A DNA stretch of 44,983 nt, from assembly GCA_903927465.1 (NCBI GenBank), contig CAIYMY010000137.1, forward strand, positions 1-44,983, written 5' to 3'. The notes under the pieces are model-generated. The model did no database searches, was not told the origin of the DNA, and saw only the letters and a list, made by a program, of their open reading frames with translations. This DNA is from an uncultured Rhodospirillales bacterium (GTDB taxonomy: Bacteria; Pseudomonadota; Alphaproteobacteria; Acetobacterales; Acetobacteraceae). Made by a program: the position numbers and the translations under genes. This document shows positions 31,656 through 40,138 of this stretch, in pieces. The first letter of the stretch is position 1. Every line of letters starts with the position of its first letter.

Positions 31656-32615
31656 ATGATGATGAGCGATTCAGTCATCGAAAATGGCAAGGGGGGCGCG
31701 GCCCCCCTTCCTGTTTCCTACAATATCTCGGAAGTGAGCGATTGGGTCGCGCTGCTTAAGCCGCGCGTCATGTCGCTTGTGGTGTTCAGCGCCGTAGCGG
31801 GGCTGCTGGTGGCACCGGACCATTTGCACCCGGTGCTGGCGGTAATCGCCATTCTCTGCATCGCAGTAGCGGCGGGTGCCTCGGGCGCCATCAATATGTG
31901 GTACGATCGCGATATTGATGCGGTGATGCGCCGCACGGCGCGCCGACCCATTCCCGCCGGGCGCATTGCGCCTGATGCCGCGCTTGCTTTTGGCATTCTG
32001 CTTGGCGTTGGTTCTGTCGTGGTGATGGCTTTCGCCACCAATTATCTGGCGGCTGGCGTCCTTGCCTTCTCCATCCTGTTCTATGTTGTCGTCTACACCA
32101 TGTGGCTGAAGCGCCGTACGTCCCAGAATATCGTCATTGGCGGTGCCGCGGGTGCCTTTCCGCCGCTCATCGGCTGGGCCGCGGTGACGGGCGACATCAC
32201 GCTGGTGCCGATTATTCTTTTTGCCATCATTTTCATCTGGACGCCGCCGCATTTTTGGGCGCTGTCGCTTTGGGCGCATGAGGATTACGCCAAGGCTGGC
32301 GTGCCGATGCTGCCCGTGACTGAAGGCGCCCGCGAAACCCGCAAACAAATCCTGGTCTATACGCTGGCGCTGGCGCCGCTTGGGATGGTGCCTTGGCTGA
32401 TCGGCTTTTCCGGACCGGTCTATGGCGCGGTTGCGGCGCTGCTTGGCTTGAATTTCATCCGCCACGCGGTCGCCGTATTGCGTGAACCGCAGGATGCCGA
32501 AGGCCGCAGCCTGGAAGGCGACAAGGCGGCCAAGAAATGCTTCCGCTTTTCGCTGACCTACCTTTTTGCGCTTTTCGCCGTGCTGGCCGCTGAAAAGCTG
32601 ATCCTTTCGCCATGA
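31656..32615 (+). CDS. ctaB: Protoheme IX farnesyltransferase (heme O synthase)
   Basis: 319 residues of the UbiA prenyltransferase superfamily with about eight or nine membrane helices. The two acidic motifs are visible: INMWYDRDIDAVMRRTARRP (first DxxxD) and WALSLWAHEDYAKAGVPMLP (second). KPRVMSLVVFSAVAGLLV at the N-terminus is typical of CtaB. It adds a farnesyl group to heme B, the first step to heme A for subunit I. It begins with three ATG codons in a row. It overlaps the next small gene by 4 bases. Confidence 0.97.
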   Translation: MMMSDSVIENGKGGAAPLPVSYNISEVSDWVALLKPRVMSLVVFSAVAGLLVAPDHLHPVLAVIAILCIAVAAGASGAINMWYDRDIDAVMRRTARRPIPAGRIAPDAALAFGILLGVGSVVVMAFATNYLAAGVLAFSILFYVVVYTMWLKRRTSQNIVIGGAAGAFPPLIGWAAVTGDITLVPIILFAIIFIWTPPHFWALSLWAHEDYAKAGVPMLPVTEGARETRKQILVYTLALAPLGMVPWLIGFSGPVYGAVAALLGLNFIRHAVAVLREPQDAEGRSLEGDKAAKKCFRFSLTYLFALFAVLAAEKLILSP

Positions 32616-32740
32616 CGCCTGAAGAACGCGCCATTTTCGAAAAGCGTCGTCGCGGGCGCAATATTGCGCTGCTATTGGTGCTGGTTGGTCTTTCGGTGCT
32701 GTTCTATTTCATCGGCATCGCGCGCCTGCTGCGGTCTTGA
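32612..32740 (+). CDS. Small single-pass membrane protein of the oxidase cluster (CoxF-like)
   Basis: 42 residues: MTPEERAIFEKRRRGRNIAL, then one membrane helix LLVLVGLSVLFYFIGIARLL. The EERAxFExRRRGRNIAL lead followed by a helix is the pattern of the tiny proteins found between ctaB and ctaG in Alphaproteobacteria, sometimes called CoxF. The ATG overlaps the ctaB stop (ATGA), which supports translation. It is probably an assembly factor or accessory subunit; the role is not established. Confidence 0.85.
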   Translation: MTPEERAIFEKRRRGRNIALLLVLVGLSVLFYFIGIARLLRS

Positions 32741-32771
32741 GCAGCGGCGCGGGGCTTCCCAGATAAACGCC

Positions 32772-33392
32772 ATGGTTCAGGAAGCGCAAAAGACAAACCT
32801 CGCACGGCGCAATCGCCGCACTGGCTTGGCCGCGGCAGGGATTGTGACCTTCATGGTTGGGCTTTCTTTCGCCGCCGTGCCGCTTTACGACCTGTTTTGT
32901 CGGGTTACTGGCTTTGGCGGCACCACGCAGCGCAGCGCGGCGGCACCTGGCGCGGTAGGCGATCGGCAAATCACCATCCGCTTCAACGCGACCACGCACC
33001 CCAACCTGCCTTGGCGCTTCACCCCCGAACAGCCGAGCGTGACGCTGCGCCTTGGTGAAGAAGGTCTTGCCTTCTATGCTGCGGCGAACCGCGCAGATAC
33101 GCCAGTCACCGGCATTTCGACCTATAATGTGACGCCGGAGAAGGTCGGGCGCTATTTCCACAAGATCGCCTGCTTCTGTTTTGATGAGCAGACCTTGTCG
33201 CCGGGCGAGCGGGTGGATATGCCCGTGACCTTCTGGGTGGACCCGAAAATCGCTGAGGATCCGAATACGCGTGACATCACCACCATCACGCTTTCCTACA
33301 GCTTCTTCCGCACTATCGAAGATGCGAAAAAGGCTGGCGCACTTGCCAATGCGGGGCCGCATGTTGGGCGGGCCGGCACAAGGCAGAATTGA
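32772..33392 (+). CDS. ctaG: Cytochrome c oxidase assembly protein (Cu delivery to subunit I)
   Basis: 206 residues from ATG 32772 (MVQEAQKTNLARRNRRTGLA); the open frame extends further upstream but would overlap the small membrane-protein gene. One N-terminal membrane anchor (GIVTFMVGLSFAAVPLYDLF), then a periplasmic beta domain with the copper-binding KIACFCFDEQTLSPGERVDM (CxC motif) and VDPKIAEDPNTRDITTITLS. This is the Cox11/CtaG family that inserts CuB. The gene order ctaB-coxF-ctaG-ctaE is standard for the group. Confidence 0.96.
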   Translation: MVQEAQKTNLARRNRRTGLAAAGIVTFMVGLSFAAVPLYDLFCRVTGFGGTTQRSAAAPGAVGDRQITIRFNATTHPNLPWRFTPEQPSVTLRLGEEGLAFYAAANRADTPVTGISTYNVTPEKVGRYFHKIACFCFDEQTLSPGERVDMPVTFWVDPKIAEDPNTRDITTITLSYSFFRTIEDAKKAGALANAGPHVGRAGTRQN

Positions 33393-33512
33393 TTGACGGA
33401 TAAACCCGCTTTTCATGCCTGATGGGCTTGATTTCAGGGGCGGTTTCAGGATTGATGCGGGCGTCCAGTTCGGGCACTAAGCCCGTACCCGAGGAAGGCA
33501 CCAGGACTGAAA

Positions 33513-34376
33513 ATGGCAAGCACATCTCACGCGCAGGCAACCACGGCGGAGGGCGAAGCGCCGCCGCTGCATAAACACCCCTATCACCTGGTTGATCCGT
33601 CACCCTGGCCGCTGGTGGGGTCCTTTGCCGGTGGCGCGCTGGTGCTGGGCATTATCCTTTGGGCGCATTACGGCAATCGCGGTGTCTTCTTCGTGGGCCT
33701 CGCCGGCATTCTTGCTACCATGTTCTTCTGGTGGCGCGATGTGGTGAAGGAAAGCCGCACGCCTGGCCTGCATACGCCGATCGTGCGCATTGGGTTGCGC
33801 TACGGCATGACGCTGTTCATCGCCTCCGAAGTCATGTTCTTCGTGGCCTTCTTCTGGGCCTATTTCCATTTCGCGCTGTTCCCGGTGCATGTTTCGGGCG
33901 CTGAAGTGGCGATGTGGCCGCCCAAGGGCACACTCACCTTTGATCCCTTCGATCTGCCCTTCCTGAATACCATGATCCTGCTGCTGTCGGGCTGCACCGT
34001 CACCTGGGCGCACCATGCATTGCTGAACAATGACCGCAAGGGGCTGATCAGAGGGCTGACCATCACCGTTCTGCTTGGCGTGATTTTCTCCGGATTGCAG
34101 GCTTGGGAATACAGCATGGCGCCGTTCAAGTTTAACGGCGGTGGCATTTATTCCTCGACCTTCTTCCTGGCGACCGGCTTCCATGGCTTCCATGTGATTG
34201 TTGGCACGACCTTCCTGTTTGTCTGCCTGATCCGCGCCATGAAGGGCCATTTCACGCCGGAACGTCATTTCGGTTTCGAAGCGGCAGCCTGGTATTGGCA
34301 CTTCGTTGATGTGGTCTGGCTGTTCCTGTTTGTTTGCATCTACTGGTGGGGCGCGGGCGAAATCGCGCATCACTGA
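33513..34376 (+). CDS. ctaE: Cytochrome c oxidase subunit III
   Basis: 287 residues, seven membrane helices. Typical motifs: HKHPYHLVDPSPWPLVGSFA, FWWRDVVKESRTPGLHTPIV, FIASEVMFFVAFFWAYFHFA, PFLNTMILLLSGCTVTWAHH, FLATGFHGFHVIVGTTFLFV and WYWHFVDVVWLFLFVCIYWW. Conserved acidic and histidine residues of the lipid-binding cleft are present. The start is preceded by GAGGAAGG. The 120-base gap after ctaG has no gene. Confidence 0.97.
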   Translation: MASTSHAQATTAEGEAPPLHKHPYHLVDPSPWPLVGSFAGGALVLGIILWAHYGNRGVFFVGLAGILATMFFWWRDVVKESRTPGLHTPIVRIGLRYGMTLFIASEVMFFVAFFWAYFHFALFPVHVSGAEVAMWPPKGTLTFDPFDLPFLNTMILLLSGCTVTWAHHALLNNDRKGLIRGLTITVLLGVIFSGLQAWEYSMAPFKFNGGGIYSSTFFLATGFHGFHVIVGTTFLFVCLIRAMKGHFTPERHFGFEAAAWYWHFVDVVWLFLFVCIYWWGAGEIAHH

Positions 34377-34385
34377 AGTTTGGCA

Positions 34386-34416
34386 GGCGCCGCCCATGGA
34401 AACGCATGGCGGCGCC
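34386..34416 (+). terminator. Strong GC hairpin after ctaE
   Basis: 34386-34398 (GGCGCCGCCCATG) pairs with 34405-34416 (CATGGCGGCGCC), 12 pairs with one bulged C and a 6-base loop, ten bases after the ctaE stop. It lacks a T run, so it may attenuate rather than fully stop transcription before the SURF1 gene. The rest of 34417-34575 shows no gene. Confidence 0.5.
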
Positions 34417-34575
34417 GGCTTGCTGAACTCAGCCCTTCTTGGCCGCTGAACGCAATGCGGGCGAAGCGCCTATGCTAGGGATTTTTCGGATCGGCGTCGC
34501 TCATGGTGATGCACGTCGCCAAGGCCATGCTCCCTGGCTTGCAATGGCGCCATCGCCGTACGATTTGAATTTGTG

Positions 34576-35247
34576 ATGTTCTCTCGCCGTATGCTGTGGC
34601 CCGCTTTGGCGGGGCTGCCCGTTCTGATCATTCTGCTGGGGCTTGGCACTTGGCAGGCACAGCGGTTGGTGTGGAAGACGGACCTGCTGGAGCGTATTGC
34701 CGCTGCCGAGGCCGCCGCGCCCGCGCCCTTCACCGACTCGCCCGTGCCTTACGCGAAGCTTGAGGCTGTTGGGCGCTTCGACCATGCACGCGAAGCCCTG
34801 CTGGGCGTTGAAATTCGCGCGAATAGGATGGGTGCGCGGCTGATCGTGCCCTTCCTGCGCGATTCAGGCCCGCTCCTGCTGGTGGATCGCGGTTGGGTCC
34901 CCGTGGATGGGCTGGCCGGCCTACCGCGGCCTGAGGGCGTGCAGCGCATCACCGGCTATATCCGCTTTGGTGAGGCCGCCGGGCGCTTCGCCGCGCAGGA
35001 TGATGTCGCTGGCCGGCGCTTTTTTCACTTTGATCCCGTGGCGATTGGCGCGGCGCTTGGCCTGCCCGGCACGGCGCCCTATGCGTTGGTACTGCTCGGC
35101 CCCGCAGGCAGCCTGCCAGAGCCGGCGCAGAGCCTACCGCGGCCGCGGAACAACCATCTTGGCTATGCCATTACCTGGTATGGCTTGGCGCTATCCCTGA
35201 TTGGCGTTTTCGCTGCCTTTGCGTGGCGCAATAGGAAGAAGGCCTGA
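34576..35247 (+). CDS. SURF1-family oxidase assembly protein
   Basis: 223 residues from ATG 34576 (a GTG directly before it is in frame). An N-terminal membrane helix (MLWPALAGLPVLIILLGLGT) leads into WQAQRLVWKTDLLERI, the conserved SURF1 W-x-x-x-R-x-x-W-K motif. The periplasmic part carries GARLIVPFLRDSGPLLLVDR and GWVPVDGLAGLPRP; a C-terminal membrane helix (ITWYGLALSLIGVFAAFAWR) preceded by NNHLGYA completes the family layout. It helps place heme A in subunit I. Last gene of the oxidase cluster. The following 35248-35346 has no gene. Confidence 0.94.
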   Translation: MFSRRMLWPALAGLPVLIILLGLGTWQAQRLVWKTDLLERIAAAEAAAPAPFTDSPVPYAKLEAVGRFDHAREALLGVEIRANRMGARLIVPFLRDSGPLLLVDRGWVPVDGLAGLPRPEGVQRITGYIRFGEAAGRFAAQDDVAGRRFFHFDPVAIGAALGLPGTAPYALVLLGPAGSLPEPAQSLPRPRNNHLGYAITWYGLALSLIGVFAAFAWRNRKKA

Positions 35248-35346
35248 AGCTTAGCCGTTTTAATATTTCACAAAAAACAATGATAACACTAATCAAAGGG
35301 GGACAAAGCGGAACGCAGCGGATGGATAAAACTGATCCGATTTTCC

Positions 35347-36666
35347 CTATAGAAAATGCCGCGGCGCCAGCCCATGGTCGCGCGCCTCACGCGATAACGC
35401 CTCACGATAATCGGGATGGGCAAGGCCGATGATGGCCCGCGCGCGTTCAGCGACCGAAAGCCCCTTCAGATTGGCAAGGCCGTATTCGGTGACAACATAC
35501 ATCTGATCGGACCGCGCAGTGGTGACGACATTGCCCGCTGTCAGGTTCAGAACAATGCGGCTTTTCCTCACTCCCTTGCGTTCATAGGTTGATGCCAGGC
35601 AAATGAAGCTCTTGCCGCCCTTGGACGCATAGGCGCCGCGCACAAATTGCGCCTGGCCGCCCGTGCCGCTGATATGGCGATGACCATCGGATTCGGATGC
35701 CGCCTGGCCCTGAAGATCAATCTGTGTGGTGTTGTTGATCGCAACTGCGCGGTCATTGCGGGCGATGATTTCGGGCATATTGGTTTCATCAACAGGTCGG
35801 GCGATGAAATCATCATTATCGCGTAGCGTGTCATAAAGCCGGCGGCTGCCGAGGGCGAAGCTGTAGGTGACCAGCCCCTGATCGAAAGCCTTGCGCGCCC
35901 CGCTGATCCGTCCGGCAAGGTATAGTTCAACCAACCCGTCATTCAACATTTCGGTATGGATGCCAAGATCGCACACTGAAGACTGCTGCAGCAGCGCGGT
36001 GACCGCATTGGGCATGCCGCCAATGCCAACTTGCAGGCAGGAACCATCTTCGATCTGCTCGGCGATCAAGGCTGCCACCGCGCGGTCAACCTCAGACGCT
36101 TCGGCATTGGGCAATTCAGGCGTTGGCACATCATCGCCCTCAATCACGTAATCCACCTGGCTGCGATGCACGCGCACATGCGTGCCAACCACGCGCGGCA
36201 TATCGGGCAGGGTTTCGATGATGAGAGTCTTGGCGGTTTCGACGATGGCGGGATGCCAGATATTGACCGGACCAAGATTGAAATAGCCGTCCGCATCCAT
36301 CGGCGCCGCGCGCAGTACGGCGATGTCAGTGCGCGGGATGAAGCGGCGGTAGTAGTCCGGGATTTCGCCAAGATGACAGGGCAGGTAATTGACCAGCCCC
36401 TGGTCATGCTTGCGCCGGTCATAGCCCGAAAAATGCCAGTTGTAGCAGGCGAAATGTGCCCCTTCCGGGTCCTGTTCCAGAAAGGCGCGCGGCTTCATGC
36501 TGAGGCAATTGCGAATACGTACATCGCGGAGCGTGTCTTTGCGTGCGGCAAGGGCACGATCAAAAACATCAGGCTGGTTGAAGCCGGCGCCAAAATCGAG
36601 CCAATCGCCGGGCTTCACCAGCGCCGCGGCTTCCTCGGCGGAGATCGCGTGCGCATTTTTTGCCAT
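35347..36666 (-). CDS. Acetyl-CoA hydrolase/CoA-transferase family protein
   Basis: 439 residues from ATG 36666 (MAKNAHAISAEEAAALVKPG); the open frame continues upstream only through the tRNA gene. Class I CoA-transferase features: GDWLDFGAGFNQPDVFDRAL, LQVGIGGMPNAVTALLQQ, DLGIHTEMLNDGLVELYLAG with the glutamate expected to form the thioester intermediate, and HISGTGGQAQFVRGAYASKG. The length and motifs fit the butyryl-/4-hydroxybutyrate-/succinyl-CoA:acetate transferase group. The exact acyl group is not readable. It may serve acetate or PHA-related CoA traffic, but it stands alone between the oxidase cluster and tRNA-Met. Confidence 0.9.
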   Translation of the reverse strand: MAKNAHAISAEEAAALVKPGDWLDFGAGFNQPDVFDRALAARKDTLRDVRIRNCLSMKPRAFLEQDPEGAHFACYNWHFSGYDRRKHDQGLVNYLPCHLGEIPDYYRRFIPRTDIAVLRAAPMDADGYFNLGPVNIWHPAIVETAKTLIIETLPDMPRVVGTHVRVHRSQVDYVIEGDDVPTPELPNAEASEVDRAVAALIAEQIEDGSCLQVGIGGMPNAVTALLQQSSVCDLGIHTEMLNDGLVELYLAGRISGARKAFDQGLVTYSFALGSRRLYDTLRDNDDFIARPVDETNMPEIIARNDRAVAINNTTQIDLQGQAASESDGHRHISGTGGQAQFVRGAYASKGGKSFICLASTYERKGVRKSRIVLNLTAGNVVTTARSDQMYVVTEYGLANLKGLSVAERARAIIGLAHPDYREALSREARDHGLAPRHFL

Positions 36667-36705
36667 GGCGAATGCCCCCAAAACACCATCCAAGCGCCGG
36701 GTGAA

Positions 36706-36782
36706 TGGTAGCGGCGAGCGGACTTGAACCGCTGACCCCGGCATTATGAGTGCCGTGCTCTAACCAGCTGAGCTACGCCGCC
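36706..36782 (-). tRNA. tRNA-Met (CAU), intact copy
   Basis: Minus-strand cloverleaf of 77 bases. Acceptor GGCGGCG with CGCCGCT (first pair G-U), D-arm GCTC/GAGC, anticodon arm CGGCA-CTCATAA-TGCCG with CAT anticodon, T-arm AGCGG-TTCAAGT-CCGCT, discriminator A and an encoded CCA. The arms fit elongator tRNA-Met; a tRNA-Ile with lysidine-modified CAU is the alternative. A degenerate second copy lies at 38942-39018. Confidence 0.93.
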
Positions 36783-36790
36783 ATTCCGGA

Positions 36791-36833
36791 GCATTTTCAA
36801 GCCAAGTGGATAACTTAGCGACCAGGAAAATGC
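36791..36833. repeat. Degenerate copy of the GCATTTTC palindromic repeat
   Basis: Reads GCATTTTCAAGCCAAGTGGA ... GGAAAATGC, the family in reverse orientation with a decayed centre (TAACTTAGCGACC). It lies directly beside the 5' end of tRNA-Met and separates it from the mnmA fragment; in the other tRNA-mnmA copy no repeat is present. Confidence 0.6.
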
Positions 36834-36894
36834 GACCAAAAGAGCCCTGGAGCTTGTCTACCGCAGGGCAGATAAGTTCTGGGAACGGGGAGTT

Positions 36895-37350
36895 AGGCCG
36901 CTGCCCGGTCAGTGTCAACCGAAAGCCACGCCCGCAGGAAACCGCCGCCCAATACGCGGTCCCCATCATACAACACGCAGGCCTGGCCGGGCGCGATCAC
37001 GCCGGGTTCGTCCAAAACCATACGCACAAGCCCCGCCGACCCATCCCAGGCGGCCTGACCCATGCCCTACCTCAGGCCCAGCACGCGGCCATCGGCATGG
37101 AGGAATTCACCGGTTTGGGCGGCATCCGGGCGCAAATTAATGGCCAGCGCATCATAACGCCCGGCGGTCACAAAACAGATATCCTGTCTATCAGGCTTTT
37201 CCGCCACCGCGAGGCCAAGCCGCGAGGCGGCGGGACGTACTTAGCCTTTCACCCAAGGCGAAGCGGGCCATTGCAAGCGGCGGGCGGGTGGTGGCGGCCA
37301 GGAAATAGATTTGGTCCCGTGGGGCGTCCACGGTGCGTTCCAACTTGGCG
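36895..37350 (-). pseudogene. Truncated, degraded second copy of mnmA
   Basis: The plus strand from 36901 (CTGCCCGGTCAGTGTCAACC) matches the 3' part of the intact mnmA (from about 39041) nearly base for base for ~130 bases. It then has a deletion of roughly 190 bases and a second smaller one, and continues to match mnmA sequence around 39460-39720 with many substitutions, ending near 37350. Stop codons and frameshifts interrupt the frame, and the 5' half of the gene including the ATP-pyrophosphatase motif is missing. No product expected. From 37350 to 37626 I see no gene; this gap probably holds the cfa promoter. Confidence 0.85.
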
Positions 37351-37626
37351 CTATCGGGTCACCTGCAGACAACCGACAAGGTTGCCACGCAAAATTCTTC
37401 TTTCCACGCTTGCCTTAAGCGCGCTTTGCGCCCTTGCGTTGCGCCATATATGACAGGCCGCTCAATTAATGGTGCGTTTCATGCATACCTCATCCGTCCC
37501 AAAATTTGCCGGCGCGCCACGCGACATTGGCTCAATAGGCCGGTCGCTGCTGTCGGGAAGCGACAGCGGTGATTGGGCCATTAGGGGCGCAAAGTTTCTT
37601 CGCACGAAGTCAAAGGGAAAAGCTCC

Positions 37627-38934
37627 ATGACAGCTAAGTCGCGCCTTGAAGCTATTCGGCGCCTGCTCATCCACGCCCATGAACGCCTGGACCTTGCTTT
37701 CGGCTTCAAGCTTTGGGACGGGTCCACCATTCCCGAGAATTTACCAAAAGACGCGCTGATGATCCGCTTGGCGGATGAGGCGATGATCGCGGCCCTGCTG
37801 CGCAAACCCAATATCGATACGCTGGCCAATTTATGGGTCTCCGCGCGGCTCGATATCCTGAATGGGTCGATCTTCGATCTTGTGGCCCGGCGCCCCGCCA
37901 TCCGCACCAAGGCGCTGCTGCGGAGTCTGGACAAGAAAGATGTCGTCACAACCCTGATGCGCTTTCTGTTCCTGTCACGCGGGGGGCCATTCCCGCTGGA
38001 ACAGGTCCGGGGTGACAAGGCGCTGAAGGATGGCAGTGAAGACGCCAATCGCGACAATGTGCATTATCATTACGATGTCTCGAATGATTTCTACGCGCTC
38101 TTTCTTGATCCTGAGATGGTCTATACCTGCGCCTATTTCCGTGATTGGCAGAATGACATTGCAACGGCGCAGCAAGACAAGCTGCATATGATTTGCCGAA
38201 AACTACGCCTGCAAGCTGGCGATCGTATGTTGGATATTGGCTGCGGCTGGGGTGCTTTGGTCTGTCATGCGGCGCAGCATTATGGTGTTCACGCCACCGG
38301 GGTGACGTTATCCACCGAACAGGCGGAATTGGCCCGCGCCAAGATCAAACGGCTGGGTCTGGAAGGGCGCGTTGATATCCAACTGCAAGATTATACAAAA
38401 ATGCAGGGGCAATTCGATAAAATCTCCTCCATTGGCATGTTCGAACAAGTGGGCATCGCCAATTACCCCACGTATTTTTCGTCGGTGAATCGCTTGCTGC
38501 GCCCCGGTGGCCTGTATCTGCACCACACCATCGCCCGCCCGGCCAAACGCGATGACAAGGCCTTCGCGAAACACGCCAAGGAATATGCCGCGCTCACCCG
38601 TTATATTTTCCCGGGCGGGGAATTGGATCACCTCGGCATGTCCATCAGCAATCTGCAACGCCATGGTTTTGAAGTGCATGATGTGGAAGGCTGGCGCGAA
38701 CATTACGCGCGCACCTGCAGGCTCTGGCATGACAAATTGCTGGAAAATCAAGCCGCGGCGGAAGCGGCAATCGGCAGCGTCAAAACCAGGCTATGGCTGG
38801 CTTATCTTGCGGGCTGCTCGCTTGCCTTCCAGCGTAATACGGTTGGGATTTTCCAGACCTTGGCTTCCAAGCGCCTGAAGGGCCCAGCGGAATTACCGCC
38901 GACACGGGCTGATCTTTACGCAGATTGGGCCTGA
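37627..38934 (+). CDS. cfa: Cyclopropane-fatty-acyl-phospholipid synthase family methyltransferase
   Basis: 435 residues, full length. The N-terminal ~130 residues are the lipid-binding region. Then NVHYHYDVSNDFYALFLDPE (bicarbonate/lipid-proximal motif), MVYTCAYFRDWQNDIATAQQ, the SAM-binding loop MLDIGCGWGALVCHAAQHYG, VTLSTEQAELARAKIKRLGL, ISSIGMFEQVGIANYPTYFS and YIFPGGELDHLGMSISNLQR with the family's catalytic-site motifs. It transfers a methylene from SAM to unsaturated membrane lipids at the membrane face. It lies alone between the two halves of a duplicated tRNA-mnmA segment. Confidence 0.94.
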   Translation: MTAKSRLEAIRRLLIHAHERLDLAFGFKLWDGSTIPENLPKDALMIRLADEAMIAALLRKPNIDTLANLWVSARLDILNGSIFDLVARRPAIRTKALLRSLDKKDVVTTLMRFLFLSRGGPFPLEQVRGDKALKDGSEDANRDNVHYHYDVSNDFYALFLDPEMVYTCAYFRDWQNDIATAQQDKLHMICRKLRLQAGDRMLDIGCGWGALVCHAAQHYGVHATGVTLSTEQAELARAKIKRLGLEGRVDIQLQDYTKMQGQFDKISSIGMFEQVGIANYPTYFSSVNRLLRPGGLYLHHTIARPAKRDDKAFAKHAKEYAALTRYIFPGGELDHLGMSISNLQRHGFEVHDVEGWREHYARTCRLWHDKLLENQAAAEAAIGSVKTRLWLAYLAGCSLAFQRNTVGIFQTLASKRLKGPAELPPTRADLYADWA

Positions 38935-38941
38935 GGGTTGC

Positions 38942-39018
38942 TGGTAGCGGCGAGCGAACTTGAACCGCTGCCCCCGGCATTATGAGTGCCGTGGTCTAAC
39001 CGGCTGAGCTACGCAGCA
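38942..39018 (-). pseudogene. Degenerate tRNA-Met copy overlapping the end of mnmA
   Basis: It matches the intact tRNA-Met at 36706-36782 over the same 77 bases, including CAT anticodon arm and CCA. It has mismatches at acceptor pairs 1 (T-T) and 4 (T-C) and in the D-stem (GACC for GAGC), plus a weakened T-stem pair. The mnmA stop codon TAG (39009-39011) is formed by bases 8-10 of this tRNA copy. It is unlikely to fold into a working tRNA, though an automated scan may still report it. Confidence 0.7.
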
Positions 39019-40136
39019 TCAGGCTGAGGCAGTTGGGCTGCTGCCCGGTCAGTGTCAACCGAAAGCCGCGTCCGCAGGAAACCGCCGCCCAATACGCGGT
39101 CCCCATCATACATCACGCAGGCCTGGCCGGGTGCGATCACGCCGGGTTCGTCCAAAACCACGCGCAAAGTCCCAGTGGCCGCATCCCAGGCCACTTCCGC
39201 CGCGCGGGGCACTTCTCGGGCGCGCAGCTTCACCGCGCAGCGTAGCGGCATGCTGGGCGGTGCGATCAGCCAATTCACCTCACCCACCTCAGCGTCCCGC
39301 CGTTCCAGGCCGGCACGCGGCGCCAACACAATGCGGCGCTTGGGTGCTTCCACCGCGGCCACGTAAAGCTTTTCCTCGCCATCCCAGGAAGCCTGACCCA
39401 GGCCGCGCCCCTGCCCCACGGTAAAGCCGGAAATCCCGCCATGCTGGCCCAATACGCGGCCATCGGCATGGATGAATTCGCCGGGTTCGGCGGCATCTGG
39501 GCGCAGCTTACCCACCAGCGCATCATAACGCCCGGCGGGCACGAAGCAGATATCCTGACTGTCCGGCTTTTCCGCCACCGCCAGGCCAAGCCGTGCGGCG
39601 GCAGCGCGCACCGTGGCTTTGTCTGGCATGTCACCCAAGGGAAAACGCGCCATGGCAAGCTGCGCGCTTGTGGTGGCGGCCAGGAAATAGCTTTGGTCCC
39701 GTTCGGGGTCCACCGCGCGATGCAATTCCGCGCCATTGGGCCCTTCAATGCGCCGTGCATAATGGCCGGTCGCCAGTGCTTCGCAGCCCAAATCCTCGGC
39801 CATCGCCACCATGTCGCGGAATTTCACGGTTTGGTTGCAGCGGATGCAGGGCACGGGCGTTTCGCCGCGCGCATAGCTATCGGCAAAATCACGCATCACA
39901 TCGCGGCGGAAAATCTCTTCACGGTCCAAAACATAATGCGCGATGCCGAGCTTATCCGCCACGCGCCGCGCATCCAGAATATCCTGCCCCGCACAGCAAG
40001 CACCCTTTTTCTGCAAGGCTGCGCCATGATCATAAAGCTGCAAGGTGGCGCCGATCACCTCATGCCCGGCTTCCTGCAGCAGCGCGGCAACCACGCTGCT
40101 ATCCACCCCGCCCGACATGGCCACCAGCACGCGCAT
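39009..40136 (-). CDS. mnmA: tRNA-specific 2-thiouridylase
   Basis: 375 residues. PP-loop VLVAMSGGVDSSVVAALLQE at the N-terminus; the catalytic cysteines are in ETPVPCIRCNQTVKFRDMVA and AEKPDSQDICFVPAGRYDAL; LATGHYARRI and SYFLAATTSAQLAMARFPLG complete the tRNA-binding core; the C-terminal beta domain ends GGGFLRTRLSVDTD. It puts sulfur on U34 of Lys, Glu and Gln tRNAs, using sulfur from a cysteine desulfurase such as the one encoded at 41179. The last codons run into a degenerate tRNA-Met copy. A broken partial duplicate is at 36895-37350. Confidence 0.97.
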   Translation of the reverse strand: MRVLVAMSGGVDSSVVAALLQEAGHEVIGATLQLYDHGAALQKKGACCAGQDILDARRVADKLGIAHYVLDREEIFRRDVMRDFADSYARGETPVPCIRCNQTVKFRDMVAMAEDLGCEALATGHYARRIEGPNGAELHRAVDPERDQSYFLAATTSAQLAMARFPLGDMPDKATVRAAAARLGLAVAEKPDSQDICFVPAGRYDALVGKLRPDAAEPGEFIHADGRVLGQHGGISGFTVGQGRGLGQASWDGEEKLYVAAVEAPKRRIVLAPRAGLERRDAEVGEVNWLIAPPSMPLRCAVKLRAREVPRAAEVAWDAATGTLRVVLDEPGVIAPGQACVMYDGDRVLGGGFLRTRLSVDTDRAAAQLPQPDAA

Positions 40137-40138
40137 CC

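Noticed and set aside
36895-37350. A second functional mnmA or a plus-strand protein at 36806-37453
   Set aside because: The region aligns with mnmA on the minus strand but has deletions, stops and no 5' half; the plus frame is the antisense of that fragment.
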